7,418 nt of DNA from an uncultured Ruminococcus sp. (GCA_947175975.1 CAMWOX010000076.1:1-7418), one strand, 5' to 3'. Counted from the stretch's first letter, positions 1-6,180 are shown. Translations and numbers: made by a program. Notes: generated by a model from the sequence alone, not told the origin.

Positions 1-20
1 GCCCAGCATGAAAATAGTCC

Positions 21-2309
21 TTAATTCTCAGCCTTAACTGGGAAATCTTTATTTGTAAGCAGATGTACAAGCAGTTTCAGGACATTCATGGAATCCGCCA
101 ATGTAATCTTGTTGTCCTGGTCAACGTCTGCATTCTGTTTGCCCTCTGGTGAAATTTCATCCACACCAACATAAACTCTGTTCATGAGAACAACATCCAG
201 AATTTCTACTTGCCCATTTCCGTCAGCGTCACCCCAGATTTTCTCAGTTCCAGGATTTTTTGTATCCGGCTCTGTTGTCTCCACCGGATCTTCTTTACCC
301 TTCTTGATATAAGCATCTGTAATCTTGACACCAGTTGTTGCAACAGGATCTTCACCCTTTCCAGCCCACCAGATCTGACCTTCAAAGGATTTCTGCTCTA
401 CAAGTGCTTTCTTGATAGTATCCAGAACGGCTTCGTCTGTAATCTCTACATTCTCGCCATCCACACTAAGTGTTACGTTAAACAACTGATCCACAAGATC
501 TACCTTTGTCTCGCCGTTCTTGGAGGCTTCCCACTTCACATTTGCCCAGTAGTATTTATCACCCACCGGAACTGACACGCCAAGACCACCATTTGCATAA
601 GTAGCATCATCTCCCAGATCTACCACCAGATAGATTGTATCATCTGCTTCCGGCAGATCAATGTGGAAATTGCCCTTATCATCCACAGTAATCACTGCAT
701 GACCCGGCTGTGGATCTGTTGGATCTGTATTCTCTACAGGATTCGTTGCATCGGGATCAAATTTAATATCCGTCAGTTTTGGAAGTTCATCCAATGTGAT
801 GCAGTAATCGCTCTGATACATTTCAATCAGATCTTCTTCCCGGTTGAACTGCGGGTTTGACAAGAAATTGGAGTCATCACTGCCGCCGTCATACCAGGGC
901 ATGAAATAGAGCCAGCCTGCTTTTTCCGTCGTAAGATTTTCAACTGTGGAGAAACAGTCACATTCCATCAAAGCAACCATTTTTGCATTGTTATAGCGTT
1001 CCATAATATTATAGAACGTATCTGCAATCGGACTGTCATTGTGAACGATCTGTGCCGATCCGGTCGACCAGTCTGTGCAGTTATATTTATCATAACCAAT
1101 AATATCGACATAATTATCGCCCGGATACCAGTTTGCGGATGTGCTGTAATCATAGCTGTTCCATTCCCAGATCAGATTGTGACAACCTTTGGTTTCCGTC
1201 AGATACTTGTAAGTATAAATATAGAGTTCTCTGTAAACTTTAGAACCTTCTCTACCCCACCAGAACCAGGAACCATTTTCGCCGCCGTTGCCCTCTGCCT
1301 CATGATATGGTCTCCAGAGCAGTGAGATGCCTTTTTCCTGCAATTCCAGAAATTCAGTGGCAAGCGTATCCAGTGCCTGTGTCAGATAAGCATTGTCTTT
1401 CGTTCCCTCCTGGATTGCTTTTGACGGTGAAAAATCCGTCTTTTCTGAATATGTTGTCTGCGCCCAGTCGATTCTGTCACCAATTGTATAAGATGAAAAA
1501 TCTGTGGGGACATTCAAATGCCAGGATGCTGTGCAGATACCGCCTTTTGCTGCCCATGCAATCACACGTTCTGTAGAACCATCATCACCACCAAAAGCCG
1601 GGCATGTGAAATTACCATAGTCGAAACCACGGATTGCTGGCAATTTACCTGTTTTTTCTTCAATATACTTAAATTCCTGTTCCACATCATGCGGACCATT
1701 CATGTAAATTTCCTGCTGACCGGACAGAATATTCTTGCCATAAATACTGGACAGATAACTCATTAAAGCCTTTGCAGAATCAATGGCTTTCGGATCACAT
1801 GTATTTGTCTGTGTTGCCTTGATTTCAGGACGTTCCGGCGCAACATAATCTCTTACTTCCACATAATCCACAAGTGTATAACCCCAGGTGCTGTTGAGCT
1901 TGATTGTATTTTCGCCCTCTTTGAATGCCACTTTGCCGACATTCAGTTCAGCAAATTTCTCAGTTTCTTCAAACATCACCTGACCAATGCTTTCACCGTT
2001 GACCTCAATGGTCGCACCTTTTGTACCATACGGCGCAGAATAGCCGATTACCAGTGCATAGCTGCCAGCTTTGTCGATATTCACAGTTGTTGTAGCTGAC
2101 GGAATCGTAGATGAATTGTCTTTCAGATTCACATAACCTGTACCGGAAAAACCTGCAACAGAAGATTCTACCTGCGCATCATTTTCTAGTGTTCCGTCTT
2201 CAAATTCTCCTCTGACCTGCAAAGCAGAAGCCGTAAACGGAACAGCAAGCAATGTATTCAAGGCAATTGCAGCCGCCATCACACCGCTTGTTATTTTTTT
2301 CTTTGACAT
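21..2309 (-). CDS. Secreted dockerin-bearing GH26 beta-mannanase with CBM35-like module
   Basis: This predicted extracellular endo-acting hydrolase cuts beta-1,4-mannan-type hemicellulose and attaches to a cellulosome. The 762-residue product has these parts in order. Residues 1-29 are a signal peptide (SKKK basic start, hydrophobic core, cleavage after TASA). Residues 33-154 are a CBM35-like beta-sandwich opening EFEDG and ending VDYVEV. Residues 170-510 are the GH26 barrel. Its likely acid/base is Glu337 in WRPYHEAEG, followed by WFWWG, and its likely nucleophile is Glu449 in VALMECDC. Next come a Pro/Thr/Asp linker (518-536), an unassigned beta-rich module (537-670) and a second linker. 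Last is a dockerin (691-751) with two calcium loops, DADGNGQVEILD (694-705) and DVDQDNKITLAD (728-739). GH26 also contains lichenases and beta-1,3-xylanases, so mannan is the likeliest substrate, not a proven one. It stands as a separate unit behind the tuf terminator, with tandem promoters. TAA at 21-23 leaves 20 bp of flank in which I see nothing. Confidence 0.93.
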   Translation of the reverse strand: MSKKKITSGVMAAAIALNTLLAVPFTASALQVRGEFEDGTLENDAQVESSVAGFSGTGYVNLKDNSSTIPSATTTVNIDKAGSYALVIGYSAPYGTKGATIEVNGESIGQVMFEETEKFAELNVGKVAFKEGENTIKLNSTWGYTLVDYVEVRDYVAPERPEIKATQTNTCDPKAIDSAKALMSYLSSIYGKNILSGQQEIYMNGPHDVEQEFKYIEEKTGKLPAIRGFDYGNFTCPAFGGDDGSTERVIAWAAKGGICTASWHLNVPTDFSSYTIGDRIDWAQTTYSEKTDFSPSKAIQEGTKDNAYLTQALDTLATEFLELQEKGISLLWRPYHEAEGNGGENGSWFWWGREGSKVYRELYIYTYKYLTETKGCHNLIWEWNSYDYSTSANWYPGDNYVDIIGYDKYNCTDWSTGSAQIVHNDSPIADTFYNIMERYNNAKMVALMECDCFSTVENLTTEKAGWLYFMPWYDGGSDDSNFLSNPQFNREEDLIEMYQSDYCITLDELPKLTDIKFDPDATNPVENTDPTDPQPGHAVITVDDKGNFHIDLPEADDTIYLVVDLGDDATYANGGLGVSVPVGDKYYWANVKWEASKNGETKVDLVDQLFNVTLSVDGENVEITDEAVLDTIKKALVEQKSFEGQIWWAGKGEDPVATTGVKITDAYIKKGKEDPVETTEPDTKNPGTEKIWGDADGNGQVEILDVVLMNRVYVGVDEISPEGKQNADVDQDNKITLADSMNVLKLLVHLLTNKDFPVKAEN

Positions 2310-2316
2310 GATAACT

Positions 2317-2322
2317 ACCTCC
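2317..2322 (-). promoter_or_regulatory. Ribosome binding site deciding the GH26 start
   Basis: GGAGGT lies 7 nt before the ATG at 2309. A TTG in the same frame at 2322-2324 overlaps this Shine-Dalgarno and would add five residues (MEVVI). It is rejected because that TTG cannot use the site it overlaps, and because the signal peptide begins naturally at MSKKK. Confidence 0.85.
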
Positions 2323-2360
2323 AAAACATAATATTACCATAATACTTGCAATATAATTTC

Positions 2361-2389
2361 ATTATATCACAGATTGTAATGACTTGCAA
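2361..2389 (-). promoter_or_regulatory. Promoter P2 of the GH26 mannanase gene
   Basis: The -35 is TTGCAA (2384-2389), the spacer 17 nt, and the -10 TATAAT (2361-2366) with TG one base upstream. The predicted start is near 2354, giving a leader of about 45 nt. The -35 sits in an 8-bp palindrome CTTGCAAG (2383-2390). The octamer TTGCAAGT recurs at 2344-2351, just after the start point, 38 bp from the first. The -10 is part of a perfect inverted repeat, ATATAAT-GAA-ATTATAT. Confidence 0.78.
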
Positions 2390-2396
2390 GATGGAA

Positions 2397-2501
2397 CTAC
2401 AATTTTTGTGCAATTTCACGAATTTTTTTGGTAAATCTGACGAATATTACTATTAAAAATAAATAACAAATAAAAGAGAACAGACAGCCGTTTGATTCCA
2501 T
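2397..2501 (-). CDS. 34-residue hydrophobic small ORF, function unknown
   Basis: This short frame has an excellent start. GGAGGT (2509-2514) lies 7 nt before the ATG at 2501, identical to the GH26 ribosome binding site, and a strong promoter lies about 45 nt further up. The product starts MESNG and has a hydrophobic run from about Cys6 to Val21 (C, L, F, S, I, Y and V). It then has a basic tail RFTKKIREIAQKL, so it would look like a single-pass membrane peptide with a cytoplasmic C-terminus. It stops (TAG, 2397-2399) just 7 nt upstream of the GH26 -35 box. I recognise no family. Its codons come from a T-rich segment resembling the tuf terminator tail and from the upstream block of the duplicated cassette, so it may be a by-product of duplication rather than a selected gene. 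A longer in-frame start at 2612 is rejected because it lies upstream of the promoter. Confidence 0.4.
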   Translation of the reverse strand: MESNGCLFSFICYLFLIVIFVRFTKKIREIAQKL

Positions 2502-2632
2502 AATAACTACCTCCAAAAGCATAATATTACAAAAATACTTACAATATAATTTTATTATATCACAAATTGTAATAACTTGCAAGAGGGAAAAGCAGTTTTT
2601 GTGCATTTTCAAGAATTTTTTTGTTAAATCTG
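2499..2632 (-). repeat. Tandem promoter-leader cassette, upstream copy
   Basis: This 134-bp copy matches 2307-2439 with about 16 differences by hand alignment, including one indel (about 88% identity). In transcription order it contains an AT-rich upstream block (from CAGATTTAAC), a TTGCAA/TATAAT promoter, a short leader, GGAGGTAG and an ATG. A further shared block, CTGTTCTCTTTT, lies beyond the aligned core at 2655-2666, where it forms part of the tuf terminator. The start codons of the two copies are 192 bp apart. Confidence 0.9.
2554..2582 (-). promoter_or_regulatory. Promoter P1, upstream cassette copy
   Basis: The -35 is TTGCAA (2577-2582), the spacer 17 nt, and the -10 TATAAT (2554-2559) with TG one base upstream. 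The predicted start is near 2547, about 45 nt before the ATG at 2501. No terminator is visible between this promoter and the GH26 gene, so its transcript should run through the 34-codon ORF and into the hydrolase. The hydrolase thus has two tandem promoters. Confidence 0.75.
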
Positions 2633-2650
2633 ACTAAATAATTATTTTCA

Positions 2651-2683
2651 GAAAAAAAGAGAACAGGTAAAACCTGCTCTCTT
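2651..2683 (-). terminator. Intrinsic terminator of tuf
   Basis: Beginning 17 nt after the tuf stop codon, the minus strand forms a 12-bp stem, AAGAGAGCAGGT with ACCTGTTCTCTT (one G-U pair) and a TTT loop. The 3' arm runs into seven consecutive Ts. This is a textbook Rho-independent terminator and separates the str cluster from the downstream unit. Part of its 3' arm and T-run (CTGTTCTCTTTT) reappears at 2472-2483 inside the tandem duplication. Confidence 0.92.
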
Positions 2684-2699
2684 ACTTGTTGTTCTCTAA

Positions 2700-3899
2700 T
2701 TATTCATTGATTGCGATAACAACGCCAGAGCCTACTGTTCTGCCGCCTTCACGGATAGCAAAACGGAGATTCTGCTCAATTGCAATCGGTGTAATCAGCT
2801 CAACGCTCATCTCAACGTTGTCGCCAGGACGGCACATTTCTGTACCCTCAGGCAGTGTGATTGTACCTGTTACGTCAGTAGTTCTGAAATAGAACTGCGG
2901 TCTGTAGTTGTTAAAGAACGGTGTATGACGGCCGCCCTCTTCCTTCTTCAGAACGTAAACCTGACCGGAGAATTTTGTGTGCGGCTTGATAGAGCCGGGT
3001 TTGCAGAGAACCTGTCCTCTTTCAACGTCTTTTCTCTGTACACCACGGAGCAGTGCGCCAACGTTATCGCCAGCTTCTGCATAATCGAGGGACTTTCTGA
3101 ACATTTCCAGACCTGTTACAACAGTCTTGGAAGACTCGTCCTTCAGACCAACGATTTCAACTTCTTCGCCGACATTGAGCTTTCCTCTCTCTACACGGCC
3201 TGTTACAACAGTACCACGACCAGAAATTGTCATAGTGTCTTCGATCGGCATCAGGAAAGGCTTTGCGTCGTCTCTCTCAGGAGTCGGAATATAGCTGTCA
3301 ACAGCATCCATCAGTTCAATAATCGGAGCGTAAGCCGGATCACTCAGATCATCCGGTGCTTCCAGAGCCTGAAGAGCAGAACCCTTGATAATCGGAATAT
3401 CATCGCCAGGGAACTCATAAGAAGACAGTGTATCACGAATATCCATTTCAACGAGTTCGAGCAGTTCTTCGTCGTCAACCTGGTCAGCCTTGTTCATGAA
3501 TACAACGATTGCCGGAACGCCTACCTGACGAGCAAGCAGGATATGCTCTTTTGTCTGAGCCATAGGGCCATCAGAAGCAGCAACTACGAGAATTGCACCA
3601 TCCATCTGAGCAGCACCAGTAATCATGTTCTTAACATAGTCAGCATGTCCAGGGCAGTCAACGTGTGCATAGTGACGAGCATCTGTCTCATACTCAACGT
3701 GAGCAGTATTGATTGTGATACCACGCTCTCTCTCTTCCGGAGCTTTATCGATCATATCATAAGCTTCGTACTTAGCCTGACCTTTCATAGCCAGTGTCTT
3801 TGTGATAGCAGCCGTCAGAGTGGTCTTACCATGGTCAACGTGACCGATCGTACCAATGTTTACGTGCGGCTTATTACGCTCGAATTTTTGTTTTGCCAT
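2700..3899 (-). CDS. tuf: Translation elongation factor Tu
   Basis: EF-Tu delivers aminoacyl-tRNA to the ribosomal A site as a GTP complex. The product is 399 residues, of usual length. The G domain shows GHVDHGKT (19-26), RGITI (59-63), DCPGH (81-85) with catalytic His85, NKAD (136-139; the third residue varies in the family) and SAL (174-176). Domains II and III follow, ending in the conserved RFAIREGGRTVGSGVV segment. The ATG at 3899 has AAAGGAGG (3909-3916) 9 nt upstream. It is the last str gene here but has its own promoter and leader stem-loop and is followed closely by a strong terminator. The next gene downstream is therefore a separate unit, and the S10 ribosomal gene cluster often found after tuf is absent. 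Stop TAA at 2700-2702. Confidence 0.99.
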   Translation of the reverse strand: MAKQKFERNKPHVNIGTIGHVDHGKTTLTAAITKTLAMKGQAKYEAYDMIDKAPEERERGITINTAHVEYETDARHYAHVDCPGHADYVKNMITGAAQMDGAILVVAASDGPMAQTKEHILLARQVGVPAIVVFMNKADQVDDEELLELVEMDIRDTLSSYEFPGDDIPIIKGSALQALEAPDDLSDPAYAPIIELMDAVDSYIPTPERDDAKPFLMPIEDTMTISGRGTVVTGRVERGKLNVGEEVEIVGLKDESSKTVVTGLEMFRKSLDYAEAGDNVGALLRGVQRKDVERGQVLCKPGSIKPHTKFSGQVYVLKKEEGGRHTPFFNNYRPQFYFRTTDVTGTITLPEGTEMCRPGDNVEMSVELITPIAIEQNLRFAIREGGRTVGSGVVIAINE

Positions 3900-3936
3900 T
3901 GGAAGTTTCCTCCTTTAAATCATAAATTGATTTTGT

Positions 3937-3977
3937 ATTATCTTAAATTCAGATACTGTTACCAGTATTAAGATAAT
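3937..3977 (-). promoter_or_regulatory. Stem-loop at the 5' end of the tuf leader
   Basis: A perfect 10-bp inverted repeat, ATTATCTTAA with TTAAGATAAT (3968-3977 and 3937-3946), encloses a second perfect stem, TACTG-GTAA-CAGTA (3954-3967), closed by a GNRA-type tetraloop. A 7-nt bulge (3947-3953) joins them. The predicted transcription start falls within the first bases of the outer stem, so the tuf mRNA would begin almost directly with this structure. Stem-loops at a 5' end are known to slow mRNA decay in Firmicutes; a role in stability is inferred here. Confidence 0.6.
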
Positions 3978-3980
3978 CTT

Positions 3981-4009
3981 ATTATAACATATTTCCAGCG
4001 GAATTGCAA
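3981..4009 (-). promoter_or_regulatory. tuf promoter (sigma-A type, extended -10)
   Basis: On the minus strand the -35 is TTGCAA (4004-4009), the spacer is exactly 17 nt, and the -10 is a perfect TATAAT (3981-3986) with TG one base upstream, an extended -10. The predicted transcription start is near 3974. This gives tuf its own strong promoter in addition to any read-through from fusA, which fits the higher demand for EF-Tu than for EF-G. Confidence 0.8.
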
Positions 4010-4045
4010 GTATTTTTCAGAAATTTTATTCCTGAAAAACACTTG
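4007..4045 (-). repeat. 17-bp inverted repeat between fusA and tuf
   Basis: The arms are 4029-4045 and 4007-4023 around a 5-nt loop. In the minus-strand RNA the stem is 17 bp with two G-U wobbles; the outer 14 bp pair CAAGTGTTTTTCAG with CTGAAAAATACTTG. No U-tract follows, so it is not a standard intrinsic terminator. The base of the 3' arm overlaps the -35 hexamer of the tuf promoter. It could protect or define the 3' end of the rpsL-rpsG-fusA transcript, or act at the DNA level on the tuf promoter. Confidence 0.7.
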
Positions 4046-4089
4046 TTTAATTTATGCAATTCGCCGAATTTTTGGAATATTCTGTAAAA

Positions 4090-6168
4090 TTAGCCTTTGT
4101 TTCTGGATGTCATGATGTTTTCAGCAATGTTCTTCGGTACTTCCTTGTAGCTGTGAGGCTCCATGGAATACTGACCACGTCCCTGCGTATTGGAACGCAG
4201 ATTGTTGGAATAGCCAAACATTTCAGACAGCGGCACGAGAGCATCTACCTGAACAGTACCAGGTCTTGTCTCCTGACCGAGGATTTCACCACGGCGAGAA
4301 CTCAGGTCACCGATAATGTTACCCAGATAATCATCTGGAGCGATAACAGAAACTTTCATAATCGGCTCCATCAGAGCAGGCTGTGCCTTACGCATTGCTT
4401 CTTTGAATGCCATAGAACCGGCAATCTTGAATGCCATTTCGGAAGAGTCAACTTCATGATAAGATCCATCATAAAGTTCTACCTTAACATCGACAACCTG
4501 ATAACCGGCAAGAATACCTGCCTGCATTGCGCCCTTAACACCGGCTTCAACAGCAGGAATATATTCCTTCGGAACAGAACCGCCGACAACGGAATTTTTG
4601 AACTCAAAGCCCTTACCAGATTCGTTCGGCTCAACACGGATTTTAACATGACCGTACTGACCAGAACCACCAGACTGTTTCTTGTATTTGTAGTCAACAT
4701 CAGCGTTGCCCTTAATGGTTTCTTTGTAAGATACCTGCGGCGCACCGACATCAGCCTCTACTTTGAACTCACGGAGCAGTCTGTCTACAATGATATCCAG
4801 ATGCAGCTCACCCATACCAGCAATAATTGTCTGTCCGGTCTCCTCATCTGTCCAGGTTCTAAATGTCGGATCTTCCTCTGCAAGCTTTGCAAGAGCAATA
4901 CCCATTTTTTCCTGACCTGCTTTTGTCTTCGGCTCGATTGCCAAATTGATAACAGGCTCCGGAAATTCCATAGATTCCAAGATAATAGGATGAGACTCAT
5001 CACAAAGTGTATCACCAGTTGTAGTCTGCTTCAGACCAATTGCAGCAGCAATATCGCCGGAATATACTTTCTCAAGCTCTTTACGGCTGTTTGCATGCAT
5101 CTGTACAATACGACCAATTCTCTCGTGCTTGTCCTTAGTGGAGTTCAGAACGCCTGAACCAGCATCCAGAACACCAGAATATACACGGAAGAATGTCAGT
5201 TTACCAACAAACGGGTCTGTTGCAATCTTGAATGCAAGAGCTGAAAAAGGTTCTTCATCAGAAGAAGGTCTCTCTTCTTCTTCACCTGTATCCGGGTTTA
5301 CACCCTTAATTGCTGGAACATCCAACGGAGACGGCATATAATCCACGATTGCATCAAGCAGTTTCTGTACACCCTTGTTCTTGTAAGAAGTACCACAAGT
5401 AACAGGAACCATTGTGTTGGCGAGTGTGGATTTTCTGATGCATGTCTTGATCTCTTCGATTGTGAGTTCCTCACCTGCGAAGAATTTCTCCATCAGTTCA
5501 TCATCCTGTTCAGCGACATGCTCAATCAGGGACTCATGATATTCCTGTGCTTTTTCTTTCATATCCTCCGGAATTTCTTCCACACGGATATCCTTGCCCA
5601 GGTCATCATAATATACATAGGCTTTCATCTCAACGAGATCGATAATGCCCTTGAAAGTTTCTTCTGCACCAATCGGAAGCTGAATCGGAACAGCGTTGCA
5701 GTGCAGACGATCTTTCATCATCTCAACGACCCTGTAAAAATCAGCACCCATGATGTCCATCTTATTGACATAAGCCATTCTCGGTACCTGGTACTTATCA
5801 GCCTGTCTCCATACAGTTTCAGACTGCGGTTCTACACCGCCCTTTGCACAAAGAACCGTAACTGAACCATCCAGTACACGCAAGGAACGCTCTACTTCCA
5901 CAGTAAAGTCAACGTGTCCAGGTGTATCAATAATATTAATTCTATGACCAGCCCAGTAAGCCGTTGTCGCAGCAGAAGTAATTGTAATACCTCTTTCCTG
6001 CTCCTGTGCCATCCAGTCCATTGTTGCAGCACCCTCATGGGTTTCACCGATCTTATGGTTGATACCAGTATAGAACAGAATACGCTCAGTTGTAGTTGTC
6101 TTACCGGCATCAATATGTGCCATAATTCCAATATTTCTGGTTTTTTCCAGTGAACAATCTCTAGCCAT
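4090..6168 (-). CDS. fusA: Translation elongation factor G
   Basis: EF-G is the cytosolic GTPase that drives tRNA-mRNA translocation and, with RRF, ribosome recycling. The product is 692 residues, normal for bacterial EF-G. GTPase motifs are all present: P-loop AHIDAGKT (17-24), switch I RGITI (59-63), DTPGH (81-85) with catalytic His85, NKMD (135-138), and the G5 region CGTS (258-261). Domains II and III follow. Domain IV, whose tip enters the A site, lies at about 485-605, and domain V contains SSRRGEI near the C-terminus. The ATG at 6168 is preceded by GGAAGGG, abutting the rpsG stop codon, so translation is probably coupled to rpsG. This is canonical translocase EF-G beside rpsG, rather than an EF-G2 or Tet(M)-like paralogue, as both position and sequence show. 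Stop TAA at 4090-4092. Confidence 0.98.
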   Translation of the reverse strand: MARDCSLEKTRNIGIMAHIDAGKTTTTERILFYTGINHKIGETHEGAATMDWMAQEQERGITITSAATTAYWAGHRINIIDTPGHVDFTVEVERSLRVLDGSVTVLCAKGGVEPQSETVWRQADKYQVPRMAYVNKMDIMGADFYRVVEMMKDRLHCNAVPIQLPIGAEETFKGIIDLVEMKAYVYYDDLGKDIRVEEIPEDMKEKAQEYHESLIEHVAEQDDELMEKFFAGEELTIEEIKTCIRKSTLANTMVPVTCGTSYKNKGVQKLLDAIVDYMPSPLDVPAIKGVNPDTGEEEERPSSDEEPFSALAFKIATDPFVGKLTFFRVYSGVLDAGSGVLNSTKDKHERIGRIVQMHANSRKELEKVYSGDIAAAIGLKQTTTGDTLCDESHPIILESMEFPEPVINLAIEPKTKAGQEKMGIALAKLAEEDPTFRTWTDEETGQTIIAGMGELHLDIIVDRLLREFKVEADVGAPQVSYKETIKGNADVDYKYKKQSGGSGQYGHVKIRVEPNESGKGFEFKNSVVGGSVPKEYIPAVEAGVKGAMQAGILAGYQVVDVKVELYDGSYHEVDSSEMAFKIAGSMAFKEAMRKAQPALMEPIMKVSVIAPDDYLGNIIGDLSSRRGEILGQETRPGTVQVDALVPLSEMFGYSNNLRSNTQGRGQYSMEPHSYKEVPKNIAENIMTSRNKG

Positions 6169-6180
6169 AATGTCCCTTCC

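Larger units (their letters stand above)
2307..2439 (-). repeat. Tandem promoter-leader cassette, downstream copy
   Basis: This 133-bp partner of 2499-2632 drives the GH26 gene. The most conserved stretches are the TTGCAA/TATAAT promoter and the GGAGGTAGTTAT ribosome binding region. The least conserved is the block just upstream of the -35. The upstream third of this copy overlaps the end of the 34-codon ORF. The matching terminator-derived block CTGTTCTCTTTT lies at 2472-2483, but here it has no 5' arm and so no hairpin. Confidence 0.9.

Noticed and set aside
21..2324. TTG start five codons upstream for the mannanase
   Set aside because: The TTG overlaps the Shine-Dalgarno itself; the ATG at 2309 has correct spacing and begins a standard signal peptide.
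2397..2612. 71-codon version of the small ORF starting at 2612
   Set aside because: The start lies upstream of promoter P1 (-35 at 2577-2582) and of its predicted transcript start, and has no Shine-Dalgarno. The ATG at 2501 has both.
2340..2640. Type I toxin-antitoxin locus built on the small hydrophobic ORF
   Set aside because: The peptide layout fits loosely, but I found no convincing plus-strand promoter or antisense RNA terminator overlapping the ORF, so it is kept only as speculation.
2925..3971. Open frame of 348 codons on the plus strand opposite tuf
   Set aside because: It is fully antisense to a strongly conserved gene, has no Shine-Dalgarno and reads as unrelated composition; it is a shadow of biased codons in tuf.
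4007..4045. fusA terminator
   Set aside because: The stem is long but no T-run follows it on the minus strand, so it lacks the second half of an intrinsic terminator.
4054..5157. Open frame of 367 codons on the plus strand opposite fusA
   Set aside because: It is antisense to EF-G, with no ribosome binding site and no recognisable domain; its length reflects the codon bias of fusA.
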